NCBI RefSeq assembly: GCF_963678635.1
Contig: NW_026970856.1
Location: forward strand, 1 to 26,009
Length of the DNA stretch: 26,009 nucleotides
Reading direction: 5' to 3'
Source of the DNA: Symsagittifera roscoffensis
Lineage: Eukaryota > Xenacoelomorpha > Acoela > Convolutidae
The notes under the pieces are model-generated. The model searched no databases and had not been told where the DNA came from. It was given only the letters and a program-made list of their open reading frames with translations. The translations under genes were made by a program, and so were the position numbers. Positions within the stretch are counted from its first letter, which is position 1. Every line of letters starts with the position of its first letter. Of the stretch, positions 1 to 10,882 are shown in pieces.

Positions 1-1018
1 TGCTTTTGTAATTAAGTTACGTGAATCTTTTCGGTGTAATTCTGTTAATGCAGTAAAAAAAAGCTTAGATGGACCTCTATTGAAAAAACGCTTGTCAAAC
101 ATTTGCGCTAATGGATTGTACGATAAGAATGCTTATCATATAATTTTATTTCGAAAAAAAAACGTGTATGTTTTTTGCAAGCAAATCAGCTATCCCTTGA
201 GTAATTTCTTACGTAACTTTGAATAAATTAAATGCCGTTTTTCCTCTACGACTTTTTGCGCCGTCAAAATTCATTTTTCCATTTGATTGCAAAGTTCCTG
301 TCGTATTTACGAAAAAACTGTAATTTAAGCAGTTTTTTTATGCAAACTGAGAAAAAAAAATGCATTTGAATTGCTAAATCAGCTTAAACAAAGACTATTC
401 AAAGAAAACAATGTTTGTTTTTTACATGAAGCTGCAGAATCTTAAATAAAAAAATATCAACATTTAAAAAAGAAAGTCTCTTGTGAAGTCACTTTTTTGT
501 TTTACACGAAAACAAAACTAGATCTGCCCAAAAAACCTGACAATCTTTTCAACCTCTGACTTTTCTATGAAAATATGCTTTCTAATATATTTAAAAAATC
601 CATTTGAGTAAAATCTTGAAATGCAATTTTTTAAGAAAATCTTGAAAACCTTCAGTTTTTCCACAGACAAAATTGAAAAAATATCATTTTTTTGTCAACC
701 CGAGAAACACAAAATTATTTGAAAAAAAAAAATGCATGACTCGTTCCTGTTTTTTTTCTTTTAAGAGGAAAAACTGAGCTCTTCTTAGGCGCACAAATTA
801 TTGTGTGTACGTTTCTGGAATCACAAGACAAAATCTTTTAATTTGTTAAAATTTTCTCGCAATAATTAATCGAAACGAAAGCACAAAAGAAGAAAAAAGA
901 GAGCGATCTTGTTGCGGAATCAGTTAACAGTTCACAAAATACACAGCTTGGCTTCGTATTAATATATTTAAGGTGCAATCAATTCTTTGAAGGCTATGAA
1001 GACGTCAGTTGTTTTTAG
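1..1018. other. AT-rich intron-like DNA
   Basis: About 1 kb of A/T-rich sequence with many A and T homopolymers and no open frame I can defend. It ends in a good splice acceptor (gttgtttttag, ending at 1018) in front of the exon at 1019, so at least its right part is probably intron of the host gene. An ATG at 996 opens a short frame that overlaps the acceptor; I do not accept it as a gene. Confidence 0.5.
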
Positions 1019-1144
1019 GCTTTGTATCACTTTGATCTGGGCATTGGCGAGATCTATAGCAAGGGACTGCCACGAAACATCACGACTCCGCCATCTGAAG
1101 TTGTGGTACCAATAATTGGAAAAATTTTGGCAGAATTGGCTCAA
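1019..1144 (+). CDS. penultimate coding exon of an unidentified host gene
   Basis: A 126-nt (42-codon) phase-0 exon. It is bounded by a polypyrimidine acceptor (tttttag at 1012-1018) and a consensus donor (CAA|GTAAGT at 1142-1150). The encoded peptide starts ALYHFDLGIGEIYSKGLPRN and ends with GKILAELAQ. It has balanced, non-repetitive amino-acid use, unlike the surrounding A/T-rich DNA. The frame stays open past the donor for 20 more codons, but that part is intron-like. Its phase fits the next exon at 1614 exactly. I do not recognise the protein family. It could be an exon of a pseudogene, because upstream exons lie outside the window or are not visible. Confidence 0.6.
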
Positions 1145-1205
1145 GTAAGTGTTAACTTGGAAGCTGATTTTCGAAGCTTTACTAGCGAAAATTTGCCAAT
1201 TTAAT

Positions 1206-1498
1206 CAGGGGCAGATCTAGGATTCCTTCGAGGGTGGGGGCGGACTTTCAAAAAATTTCGAAAGCTTTGTCGGCCTTTTTTTACAACTTTAAAAACTTTG
1301 ACGGAAAAATAGCATTTTTGGCGCGCGCTCCTCCTTCAAAATTGGTAAATATTGGCGCTCAAAACGTCTTTAGAAAAATTTAGGGTCCGTCAGCCGAAAA
1401 TGTTTATCTCAAAATAGTACAAAGGGGGATCATTTGGGTCGGCAAGTGGTGGAATCCCTGCGGGAGAAGCGCCCCCCCCCCCCCTAAAGCCGCCCCTG
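1206..1498. mobile_element. hAT-type MITE inside the host intron
   Basis: A 293-bp element starts CAGGGGCAGATCTAGG and ends with the near-complement CCTAAAGCCGCCCCTG, giving terminal inverted repeats that match at about 13 of 16 positions. The flanking 8-mers AATTTAAT (1198-1205) and AATTTGAA (1499-1506) agree at 6 of 8 positions, consistent with a decayed 8-bp target duplication of the hAT superfamily. The interior has no ORF and includes a C13-C14 homopolymer near the right end (about 1471-1484). Ends of the form CAGGGGCGGATC-TAGG are common in animal hAT MITEs. Non-autonomous. Confidence 0.75.
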
Positions 1499-1613
1499 AA
1501 TTTGAAGCCTGAACTAAAATTCTTCTATTTCATTTCGGTTATTGAAATTCCGGATTTTGAAACTAGAATACCTTTCACAATAATATAAGTGACAAAAACT
1601 TTTCTTCGTGCAG

Positions 1614-1667
1614 GCTAATTTTTGGAACCAGTTTAAAACTAGCAGTTATAACCAATTTTATTCTTGA
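1614..1667 (+). CDS. terminal coding exon of the same host gene
   Basis: After an acceptor (cttttcttcgtgcag, ending at 1613) a phase-0 frame reads ANFWNQFKTSSYNQFYS and stops at TGA 1665-1667. Joined to the exon at 1019-1144 it gives a continuous C-terminus without a frameshift, and the intervening intron is 469 bp. I infer this exon from the splice signal and phase match; it is too short to prove by content. I saw no clear AATAAA close downstream; an AATAAA occurs inside the direct repeat at about 1898. Confidence 0.45.
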   Translation, partial: ANFWNQFKTSSYNQFYS

Positions 1668-1851
1668 TAAAGATATCACTATACTGTATTTCTTACTAAC
1701 CAATCATGAGCCATAACTAACACTGACAATCGTTTGCAGTGCTGAAACTACTTGTAGTTTCATCACCAGAATAATTTAAATATTTTTCAGAAGACAGTTG
1801 TTCTCCTTTGGAACAAGTTCCAGATATCTAATCCGCAAATACCAGTATACA
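1668..1851. other. 3' flank of host gene, no gene seen
   Basis: AT-rich sequence between the inferred stop codon and the left bracket repeat. It may contain the 3' UTR. No ORF, RNA or repeat recognised. Confidence 0.4.
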
Positions 1852-2042
1852 CTAGATCTATTAAGACTAGGAGATATAAGAGTAAGATTAAGATTGATAA
1901 TAAACTAAAAAGTTGCACGAATCTATCCGGCCAAAAACACCGTAGCGTGACTCTGACGGTGTATCTTATCTGAAACTACCCTAGGAAAGAGCCACCTCGG
2001 ACTCCGACTTGAACTCATCTGGTGCGACGACAAGTCTCGAAC
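1852..2042 (+). repeat. left copy of ~190-bp direct repeat bracketing the TE cluster
   Basis: This segment is repeated in the same orientation at 25562-25746. Shared blocks include tagatctatt, agatataagagtaagat, agttgcacgaatctatccggcc, gacggtgta-c-tatctgaaa and ccacctcgg, in the same order and spacing. The copies differ by scattered substitutions and small indels. They could be LTR remnants of an outer element or two copies of a short dispersed repeat. I found no TG..CA ends that settle it. A tggtgcgacgac string directly after the left copy resembles a primer-binding site only loosely. Confidence 0.75.
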
Positions 2043-2543
2043 AAAGACTTACTAACCAACTTAAAAATAGCAAATTAGAATTAGAATAAAATCTAATCAA
2101 AAACTGCATAACTGCAACTTAGTAATTAGCATAGACAGTTTAATAGAAAAATATCTACGTCTCAATACGTTTATTCTAATATTTCAGACAATACGCCGTT
2201 CATATCAAGAGAAAAAAGTAATTAAAAAACGTGGTTAAAATCGCTTTGATACACTGGCGTTAGCTTTCATGGTGGTAAGTAAATCGTTTTTTCCCTTTTG
2301 TTGTTTACAGGCCCTCGTTTTTGTATGTCTTGATCAAGGCCTGACTAACTTAAAATTTAATTTCTAATAAAGGTTGTTTTTAAAAATTTTACCAAAACTT
2401 AAAAGTTTAATAATTCTCTATAAGTTTGGTTCTCTACGACCTAGTAACCAAAGTTTTTTTCAGTTGTGTTCGGTTACGAACACAACCAAAACGTTTTGGA
2501 TAAGTAAAATATAAAAAAAATCAATATTTTTCTTTTATGGAAG
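2043..2543. other. non-coding AT-rich DNA
   Basis: No ORF, RNA or clear repeat recognised between the left bracket repeat and the fold-back element. Confidence 0.4.
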
Positions 2544-2855
2544 AATGCTTGTCATACAATTTCCATATATGAAAAATCACTTATCATAGACCTTTCATGC
2601 ATTTTTCTGTACCTATGGAATTGCATGAAACGTGTATAATTAGAGTTTTTCCAATTTCTAAAATTGTATGATCAGCATTTTTGGTCAACCCGCGTATGAA
2701 GTTAAAGGAGGATATACTAGCAGGCGCATTCTGTTTTCTTCAACAGTACGTAAATTTTGTTTGGTTTGTTATAATGGCAATTGACCCGGGTTGACCAAAA
2801 ATGCTAATCATACAATTTTCATGTATGGAAAATGCTTATCATACACTTTCATGCA
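2544..2855. repeat. fold-back / direct-repeat element
   Basis: Two 32-bp arms, 2661-2692 and 2787-2818, are inverted copies with one mismatch, separated by 94 bp. Overlapping the right arm is a direct copy of the left edge: 2544-2602 (aatgcttgtcatacaattt...tttcatgca) and 2800-2855 (aatgctaatcatacaattt...tttcatgca) are near-identical over about 57 bp. The core words tcatacaattt and ttatcata therefore occur in both orientations. This is a MITE-like or fold-back structure without coding capacity; no superfamily is assigned. Confidence 0.7.
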
Positions 2856-2859
2856 AGTA

Positions 2860-3715
2860 TCTCAAAAGTTTTAAGAACTTTTGACAAATATTTAATATCA
2901 AAATCAATAATTTGAAAATTCTGCATATAAACATAGGTAGAGAGTCAAATTTTCAGCAACCATTCTGTCAATCTGCGAATAAAAATCAATTCTATACAGA
3001 TAGAGATAGAAACATTTTTTCCACAAAAAAATTATTCAGATTTTATATCCAAAAACAATCAATTTTTCTTTAAATTAAACATGTATACAGTCTGTAGATA
3101 ATCTTATACATCGTGATACGACGCAATTAGCAAAAAGTATATCTCTTCAGACTGTTTCTTGCAGATTTTCATTCTCTAAAATGAAAACAAATTTACTGGC
3201 AGCAATAAGATTCATTTCTAAGCAAAACAACTCTTGATGCTGTATATTCATTTGAATTAACGTTAAAAACTATTGATAAAGAGTTGCACTATTCGTTCCT
3301 ACCCTGAAATCTGCAGTAATTTAGAAAACTTTTGTAACATTAAAGTTTATTGAATAAAAAATACAAAATTTCTTAGTAACAAAGTCAAAGTTAGTTTTAA
3401 AAATTTTATGAGGAGTTCCTTGCTTCTCAAGGACTATCACCCCATTTCTTCATCCTTGTTTCCTCATCTAAACGTAACCGTAATTAGTCAAAAACTGAAA
3501 TCAGATAAATTTTTAATCTTTAAATTAATCATTTCTAATAAAAATTTAATCCTAAATTAACCTAAACTTCATACTTCAAAATTATCAAGGCCAATTTCCT
3601 TTAAACCAGATCAGCAAAGCTATCCTTGGATCTTCAAACTTTAACTTAAATTAAGGTTTTTATCAATCTAATATATTCGATCATCAAGGTTTCCCTTGGA
3701 TCAATCAGAACAACT
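2860..3715. other. non-coding AT-rich DNA
   Basis: No supportable gene. Around 3590-3700 a short word family (caagg / ccttggatc, e.g. atccttggatctt at 3622 and cccttggatcaat at 3693) recurs in front of the small ORF at 3716. Its meaning is unknown. Confidence 0.35.
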
Positions 3716-3841
3716 ATGATCTCCCCACCTCGTTGTGAAAACTGTCTAATGGAAATTTTTGAAAAACTAACCATTATAATTAAGAAAATCAGTGAAGAAC
3801 TTCGATTACTCATCCTTCACTTGAGCCCTCCTCTTAGCTGA
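3716..3841 (+). CDS. small ORF, 41 aa, coiled-coil-like, unproven
   Basis: ATG at 3716 opens a 41-codon frame ending at TGA 3839-3841. The peptide begins MISPPRCENCLMEIFEKL and continues with alternating hydrophobic and charged residues (KKISEELRLLI), so it could form one amphipathic helix. A CxxC pair sits at residues 7-10. It lies upstream of the Ty3/gypsy-like remnants and may be a piece of that element's 5' region. The length is well within chance for this composition. Confidence 0.2.
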   Translation: MISPPRCENCLMEIFEKLTIIIKKISEELRLLILHLSPPLS

Positions 3842-4383
3842 CCCAGACCAACACACATCATAAACTTATTAGGATCTAAAATAGTACCTAAAGATCTACT
3901 TGAGTTACAATTGTACCTGAACCTTGCGGATTAGTTTACTATTCTTCAACCCTCGATTACAAAATTACAACTTTAGTAAGGTTAAGTAAGTTTTTTAAAA
4001 CTAAATATTAGCCACCGAGAAAGCAAAACATCATTCTAATGAAATGATATACTCTCTCCCCAACCCGTCTACCTCGACATTCTATGCCCCAAGATTAGGA
4101 TAATCCCACAAAAAAGTAAAAAATAATAGTTTAGGAAATGAATCTATTCGAATTCCTGGATTTTGCAATCATCGTCCTAAATTTTATGTTAAGGGATAAT
4201 TCAAGAAATAAACAAACAGAGTTACTCCACAATTAATCAATTCAAAATGAGAGATACGATCTTGTAATAACACCACATAGACAAAAAAAGGAAACATCAA
4301 AACAAAAGGACAAACAAGAACAAAAAAACAATTATAGCTAAACAAAAACAAATTATTCAAAAAAGTTTCCGTAACACGAAACG
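3842..4383. other. non-coding or unreadable element 5' region
   Basis: The plus strand becomes strongly A- and C-rich and G-poor from about 3950 onwards, as in the rest of the Ty3/gypsy-like region. No open frame of useful length was found. Confidence 0.3.
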
Positions 4384-5100
4384 AAGTTTTGGAATCCGCC
4401 ACTAACACAATTCAAGAAATGCTAAATCTAAAAGAGGCAATCGACAAAAAAAAACAAATAATCGACAAAAAATATTTATCTGAATCAGAATCCATAACCT
4501 CATCATCATTAAAAAGTAAACGCAGAAAAAAAAATTCAAACTTTTGAGCCCGTACGACTCTATAATTGGATTCAACAAATAAGACACACAAAAATTCCAT
4601 TTTAACAGAAATAAAACACAAAAATGATTCAATACTACAAAAATTTCGATGATGAGCATATCTGTACCTTTTTTATTCAACCACAAAGTGATCCACCTAG
4701 AGGACAAGTACAATTTTGTCATAACAAACATGCACCGAAAACAAACATCGAGACATATAGAAATCGATTTCTCAAAAGTTTTTACAGAATATTTTTTCAA
4801 AAACCAACATCAAAATTCATAAAGATCTAATTCAATTTTCCCAAACGATGCATTGTCTAACACTTAAAGTTATATTCCATATTAGAACCAAAAGAAGTGT
4901 TAGTTGTATCACCGCCTCAAACATCTCGACATGCAACAGTAGAGCAAGAAATTAATTTTTTCTCGCAAATTTTAGATTCAATTCGTAAAACAGTTACCAA
5001 TAGTGAAAAATCAAAAACGTAAAACATGATTTACAACGAAACCTAGCAAGGTTCATATTATAATACTTTTTTCAAAATTTGGATCTAATTTCAACGACAA
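4384..5100 (+). pseudogene. Ty3/gypsy-like element: degraded region upstream of RT (gag end / protease?)
   Basis: Short plus-strand open blocks separated by stops. The clearest, 4384 to about 4546, gives a Glu/Lys-rich helix (ESATNTIQEMLNLKEAIDKK) followed by a Ser run and a basic KSKRRKK patch, then TGA. A second block is 4624-4830 (68 codons), and a third near 4930-5020 contains TVEQEINFFSQILDSIRK. Their place before RT suggests gag C-terminus or protease. I see no DTG/DSG active site and no CCHC knuckle, so the assignment is positional only. Overlapping minus-strand ORFs here are by-products of A-rich DNA. Confidence 0.35.
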
Positions 5101-5811
5101 GAAAAAATTTCCGACCACAAATTTCAGACGATGAAACTATACTAGCAGACAAAACAGATTATGTTTGGGACCCTGAATGGTCTCATCTATCATTTGTCAA
5201 TATCACCGCCAACATTTGAAGTGCGGCAATCGCTACTGTCTCATAACACAAAGATTAGTTAGGAGTAACCCCACTCATCATTGACGCCACTTCTTTAGCG
5301 CATAAAACCAAATGCCATCAGATGAACTTTCTCGTCGATTGACATAATTCGTTATTGGAAATCAACAAAACTAATTTCATAGATTATTCTATGGTATATC
5401 CATACTATGAGCAAATTTTTCGGCCTTTATGAGTAAAAAAATTTGACCACTCATTCACAGCAAACACGTTATCACATAGTTAGACGGTGTTTTCATTCAA
5501 TCACAAGCAAACAAGAAATGTTTGTAGCATAAGATAAACATCACTTAATTTTTTTACAAGAGCAGTCCCAGTAAATCACATTTTTCCTCACTCGCGTAAA
5601 ATTTCTTGGACACATTTTTGAAGGCAATAGAATCACTCCTTTAAAAACACGAACATATGCAATATTAAAACTCCAACCACCATCTAGAAAAAAGAAAATC
5701 TCAGAATTTCTTGGAAGATTAACCTTTTTGAGTAAATACGATTACAAAATGCAACTATACTTAAGACCATTTTATAAAAGTTTTCGACAACAAAAAAATT
5801 CGAATGGACAT
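5101..5811 (+). pseudogene. Ty3/gypsy-like reverse transcriptase, C-terminal part
   Basis: From 5596 to about 5811 a 72-codon stretch without stops reads KFLGHIFEGNRITPLKTR, then EFLG-LTFLSKY and LRPFY. This is the typical Ty3/gypsy RT thumb/connection region (FLGHI-x-IxP...K..AI...P.P...+..FLG...+..+F). Upstream, 5479-5499 reads LDGVFIQ, which sits where the catalytic Y-x-D-D-V/I motif belongs; the second Asp is Gly, so the enzyme is dead. The fingers and early palm motifs are not recognisable, and the region 5101-5470 is full of stops. Plus strand, in line with RNase H and integrase downstream. Confident on family class, not on lineage. Confidence 0.75.
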
Positions 5812-6420
5812 TAAAATAACAAAAACGACTCGACAAAACAAAAACCCGAGAAAACCTCAAACACAATTCCAGACCCAGACCAACCATTCGACGATATGTG
5901 TGACGCTTCCAACTTGGAGCGGCACTTAGATCGGAATTGGAGGGGCACTTCTACAATCACATAAAAGTACAAACAAAATAAACCATATATCAGCAAATTC
6001 AAGATATTTTACACAAGTAGAACTTAGACTTTATACCACTATAGAGAACGTACATTTATCATATGTACTTAACACAAAATGAAATTTTGATCCTGGGTTC
6101 AAAACATCCAATAGTTTTATTTACCGATTGAAACCAATAGTTTTTCTATTTACATAAATTTTAAATGCAAACAAAAATTTTATAGATTTCAACCTATTTC
6201 ATTGAATTTTCCAAACCTACAAACCAGGAAAAACCTTGCTTTACCAGATACAGTTGGCCAAAACACACCACCTGAATTGATAACAGGAAAAACAACTGTT
6301 GAAAAACCACAGAATATAAAATTCTTCCACCCAAAAGACCAAACATCACCACGACTAGAATGAAGGTGCGCAGTAGAAAGCGACTCTGACACTACGCAAA
6401 TAAACATCTTAGAACAATTT
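5812..6420 (+). pseudogene. Ty3/gypsy-like RNase H and tether
   Basis: Follows RT directly. PFDDMCDASN at about 5884-5913 is the first RNase H motif (D-A-S block). SANSRYFTQVELRLYTT near 5990-6040 is the usual S-R-x-F/L-T-x-x-E-L/Y block with the catalytic Glu. An LFT/LFTD plus KPIVFLF pair near 6115-6155 corresponds to the TDH-K/P-L motif but is split by a frameshift. After it, 6190-6360 keeps a long readable stretch (LALPDTVGQNTPPELI) that corresponds to the RT-integrase tether, where 'ADxLSR' is normally found. Several frameshifts and in-frame stops; pseudogene. Confidence 0.65.
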
Positions 6421-6899
6421 CCGATACATCTCGATTGTCAAAACATCTATTATGAAGTAGGACTATAGGAAAATAATTTACTCAAACCAATAAACTATCA
6501 TTTATTTAAGCCATGATCATAATTGATTGAAAAATTATAATACACAACAACAAATACCTAAACAAAAACCACACCGAATTAACTTATTCCCTCTGATAGA
6601 AAAGAAAACTTGACGGACACAATAATTTTACCAGATCCCCCTGGTTGAAATCAAAAACATACAATTAATAGGTTATTCAATTTGAAGACACCCTAAATAA
6701 AATACCTCTCTCAAAAAGCGAGTTTCAAAAAAAATGTTCAAAAATACGGAAACAATGACACTTAAATCTTGGCACATGTATAAAACGAATCAATTAAAGC
6801 TGACATCACAATCCTAGGAAATAAAACATTAATTCGATTTTTCCCAAAAACTATTAATCAACGAAAATACTGATCTCTTGGAATATCACACTCCTCAAA

Positions 6900-8380
6900 T
6901 AAAAGTACTCTGTCTACCAATAAGCATGATTTGAATCGCATTCCACATTTCACATTTTTTACATACAAAAGGACATGCATGTTCAGAAAAAAAAACATAT
7001 TCAAATATCACTCAAAACTTTTATTTTCTAATATGCACCGATTTGGATGAAAGTATTATGTAACGATTGCATAGGATGTCAATTAAAAAAACCATTTCAA
7101 CACTAAAAATAATTACAGAGAAACTAGACTTTAAAGGACGAAGTCTATATTTCTATCACAGAGTATCATCTGACACTAAAGAACCTATATCACCCTCTTC
7201 TCAAACCTGTACCTTATTCCTTACTATGCTTACACAACACTTTGTAAACACTGGATAGCAAAATTTGGACTGCTAGAAATCCTTGTCACAGACCATGGCA
7301 CCGAATTCATAAAAATTGAAATAATTACACTAAGTCACCTTGATAGTATCAAACATAAACCCCAAAAATCTATGCCCCGTGGACAAATGAATTAGTAGAA
7401 GGCATGAACCGTTCATTACGAGGACACTTCCGATGAATTAAAAACAGAATTAATACAAAATACACCGAATGGTCAAACGACGTAAAATTTTTACCATCAG
7501 TACTTATTTCCAAGCATATGAATCACGACAACTCTTGGACTCTCACAATACAGAATGGTTCTTAATCAAAAACCATGCAAACCAAAGATGTTTACAGCAA
7601 ACTACTCAAAAAAGGCACGCGGTTGTTGTAATCCCACTAAAAACTCAATTGGTTATAATTTACCACTCATACATATGACAAAATCATTTTCACCATCCCT
7701 AAACTTTAAAGTTAGCCCCTAGAACACATATAGAAAAGACTTTCAGCCGAAATTTAAAAAAAACACAATGAGATTTACCAAAAAAATTCAAAAAAGCTGC
7801 TACTTAGACAAAATTCACAATCTCAAATTAAATCACGTTTTACACCAGCATCGAATTATGAACTTTTGTTTTTATCCCAAACTTTATCAACCAAAAATGA
7901 ATTACGAAAAAATTACAACCTATCCTAAACGCACCGTTTCAACTAATTGAAAGATCTACAGATGTCACATATAAACTTATGGACCACAATAAAAACGAAA
8001 TTATAGAGCCCATGATATTTTACCATAATAGAGTATGCACTTTGCGAATTAATGCAATTGAAGTCCTTTACAGGACTAAAAACTGTTGAAAAAAATCACA
8101 GAAGATAACAAGCAGCAACAAACACAAAATCCAAATTACTAATGTTTACCATCCGAAAGTACTCAAAAAACATTTCCCGAAAAATTTCAAAAAAAAACCT
8201 AGAAATCTTCACAAACACATGGCTCAAAAACAGAAACAATTAACAGCGGAAACAAAAGAAAAATCACAAAAACGCCAATTATCGCGTATCAGAAATCAAC
8301 CTAGAAAGTATCATAAAAACTTTAACCCGCCTTCAAAAATGCTAAAGGAAGTAGAATTTCAGAAATCTTCTTGATTAGTT
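6900..8380 (+). pseudogene. Ty3/gypsy-like integrase
   Basis: Zinc-binding end: CIGCQLKKPFQH, with Cys codons at 7068-7070 and 7077-7079, is the CC half of the HHCC module. Catalytic core: Asp at 7172-7174 (SDTKEPISP), Asp at 7291-7293 (LVTDHGTEF), Glu at 7398-7400 (LVEGMNR). The last two are about 35 codons apart, the D,D-35-E spacing of retroviral/Ty3 integrases. All three catalytic codons survive although the frame is shifted several times. The C-terminal half runs to about 8370 and is Lys/Arg/Gln-rich (RIRNQPRKYHK), then stops. No chromodomain seen. The stretch 6420-6900 is unreadable. Confidence 0.7.
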
Positions 8381-9359
8381 CATCATAATTGAAAAAATAC
8401 ATCCAGAAAATCTTAAATTTCTCTATTGAACTTACCAGTTCAAAATCAGCCAATCAAAATCATTTAAACATCAGCCCATTCCAAAACCAGTATTATTAGC
8501 CGACATATTTCTAACTTGAACTACATCTGAAACTATAATTGAAAGACCTTCAGGTCAAAAATAAGCACTATCCCTCTATTTGACAACTTGAACAAATATC
8601 ATTTGAGAGTTGCAACTATCTTCTATCAATCAATACAAAAATCAACAAACATTTCTCAATTTATACTCCGCATTTCTCCAAATCAAAAAAAAATTAAGTT
8701 AGACTAAAAAAGAACTTCGAGTTGATCATTCAACCTCAAGACTTGATATCTCCCAAAAACGCCAACTATCTAACAAATAAAAACAAAAATTAGAAAGTTA
8801 ACACCAGAACCCCCAGATTCTCTTCACCATTTTTTGTTAAAATCTTACCCACGTGTCAAAAACTAATAAAAAATTTGACCATATTTGGCTTCCACTTCAA
8901 AAAAATCAAAACATATTCCATCAAAAAAAAATCACCTTTCAAATGCTTCTTTCAAACTCAGTTCAACTTATTAAAATATTCATTTCAACTCTTCTCTCAA
9001 TTTCTTCTTCAACACGTTTTCATTTTCGCATTTTTTTAACGAATTTTTATTAGTTGCAACCTAAAAAAAAATTTCACTGATAAAAACCTACCACAATCTT
9101 TTTAAAATCTTTGACCACCAATTCAGGTACGAATTTTAAACATTTTCTTAAGTGATACGAAGTCTACTTAGTGAAAAAAGCTTTTTTCTACTTTTCGTAA
9201 TCTTCCTCATTTCTATGGTTTCTCTAATTTTGACAATCTGTAAAGGAATAAAAAGGCAAAATTCTTTTTTGCAAGAGTAACAATTTTGCTAATAATTTTG
9301 CAGAAGAAAATTATTAAGAACATAGAATTAAACAAATGAAAACATATAAGAAATAATTA
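8381..9359 (+). other. element DNA after pol, unassigned
   Basis: Where an envelope gene could lie in an errantivirus-like element. A 66-codon frame (8853-9053) has a hydrophobic middle (LIKIFISTLLSISSS) that could be a membrane segment, but A/T-rich DNA yields such runs by chance. I see no cysteine pattern or furin site that would support env. Confidence 0.25.
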
Positions 9360-10300
9360 AAAATGGCTCTTCAACACCCTACCAAAGAATCCCCACCAAC
9401 CACAACATCCCAAAATCCCCGACTACACCAACAAATAGTCAAACAAGACAACCCCAATTATCTACAGGCATCTCGTTTGTAGAAAATCTTTATAACTTTG
9501 AAGAAAGACACGCATCACTATCCGAACAATTAGTACCAGCTATTTGTCAAGCACCCCTAAGTGAACCAACAAATAACATCTACCCCTGATTTCATTAAGA
9601 TCTAATAGAAACAGACGTCCAAGCCAAAACTAAAATTTAACATCTACATTACACAGACAAATTATTCACCCTCGAGGAAACCCAAATATTTCTATAGCAA
9701 AAATTCTTTTTAACATACCCTCGTCACCATCCTTGACCCCTTTGGATCTTTCGTCTAACACAAACCAAAGCACCTCCCTACCACTTCAAACAATTTCACG
9801 ACAAAAAAAAACCAACTATTTCAACCGACTTTTTACGTTCAACGCCAACTTTCGAACTAATTGATCTTAACAATCCCCCCACTTCATCGCATCAACTTCC
9901 ACATTGGATGACACAAGCGTTTTCCCAAGGTGAGCCAAATTTGGTAAACGTACCCATAGATAATTCATCAGACACATCCTTATCCTTGGCAGAAACTCTA
10001 CCATTTCCATCAACACCTTCACTAACATATCAAGCATCAATCACAACGTTTCCTCCACATTTCCCAAATAACCTAGACGACAGATATCGCGAACTTCAAA
10101 GTACTAGTATACCTGTAAGACTAGATTGGAAGCACCAACTCCTCTTTTTGACCAACATCTCGACATTAATCGACTACATAATTAGACACTTACCCGATTA
10201 CAATACAGACACGACGTCCAAAAAGATATACAGGAGCTTAGTATTCAAATCCTTTCTCATGATAAATTAACCCTAGAATTTGAAATCACAGTGATGTTAA
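9360..10300 (+). pseudogene. degraded Ser/Thr/Pro-rich ORF region of Ty3/gypsy-like element
   Basis: Several plus-strand open blocks in different frames. ATG at 9363 starts MALQHPTKESPPTTTSQN. About 9437-9590 reads SFVENLYNFEERHASLSEQL and ends at TGA. 9908-10270 is a 120-codon ORF with an acidic/Ser-rich first half (NSSDTSLSLAETLPFPSTPS). The blocks are rich in Ser, Thr, Pro and Asn and lack known motifs. The style resembles the gag-leader protein at 24000-24300, so this may be a displaced gag-like gene, or env ectodomain. Function not assigned. Confidence 0.35.
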
Positions 10301-10882
10301 ATAAATAGTCCATCGTCCACTACCGCTATCTCCACCAAATAAAACAGCTCAATCCTTGCCCCCTCCATTTATCACCACAGAACTTATCTACAAATACGAT
10401 AGATATACAAAAACGACAATAGGCTATATAATATTCTATAATACTTTTCACGATTATCATACACATAAATTGTTCAATAGTTTTCATTTTCAAAACCAAA
10501 ACCCCTCTTGTACTTTCTGAACCTATTTCTCATCAAAATCCTTTTCCTCGGATAGGGCCATAATATCTCCTGGTTACAAGTTATGATTGTAAAGAAAACC
10601 AACAATAAACACTACATATATACGCAATTAATCAATAAAACAATGAAACAACAAATGTACTAGCTAAACTTTACTCAAAAGCAGGAGCTACAACTCAAAC
10701 AGGATATAAGTTTTCAGCAAACTTGTCAGAAAAGAAAGTACACCGTTCACAGGTCTCAAACAGCAACAAAAAGATACTCGACCATGAATCCTTTTACCAG
10801 AGTAATATTGAAAGACTTTTACATCCTAACACTGAAGATCGTAAAAGTAAACTAAAATATATTAAAAATAGTTTAAAGATCA
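10301..10882 (+). other. element DNA, no clear gene
   Basis: A 72-codon frame starts at 10723, but it has no recognised motif. The region precedes the segment that is duplicated at 23640. Confidence 0.3.

Noticed and set aside
996-1112. Short ATG frame with a signal-peptide-like start overlapping the exon at 1019
   Set aside because: It runs through a strong splice acceptor in a different frame and stops after about 39 codons; the exon reading is better supported.
4402-4800. 132-codon minus-strand ORF rich in Phe/Leu/Cys
   Set aside because: It is the complement of an A-rich plus-strand element region; hydrophobic codons come from T-rich DNA and no motif is present.
8853-9053. Possible envelope membrane segment
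   Set aside because: Only a hydrophobic run in A/T-rich DNA; no cysteines, cleavage site or neighbouring env blocks that would support it.
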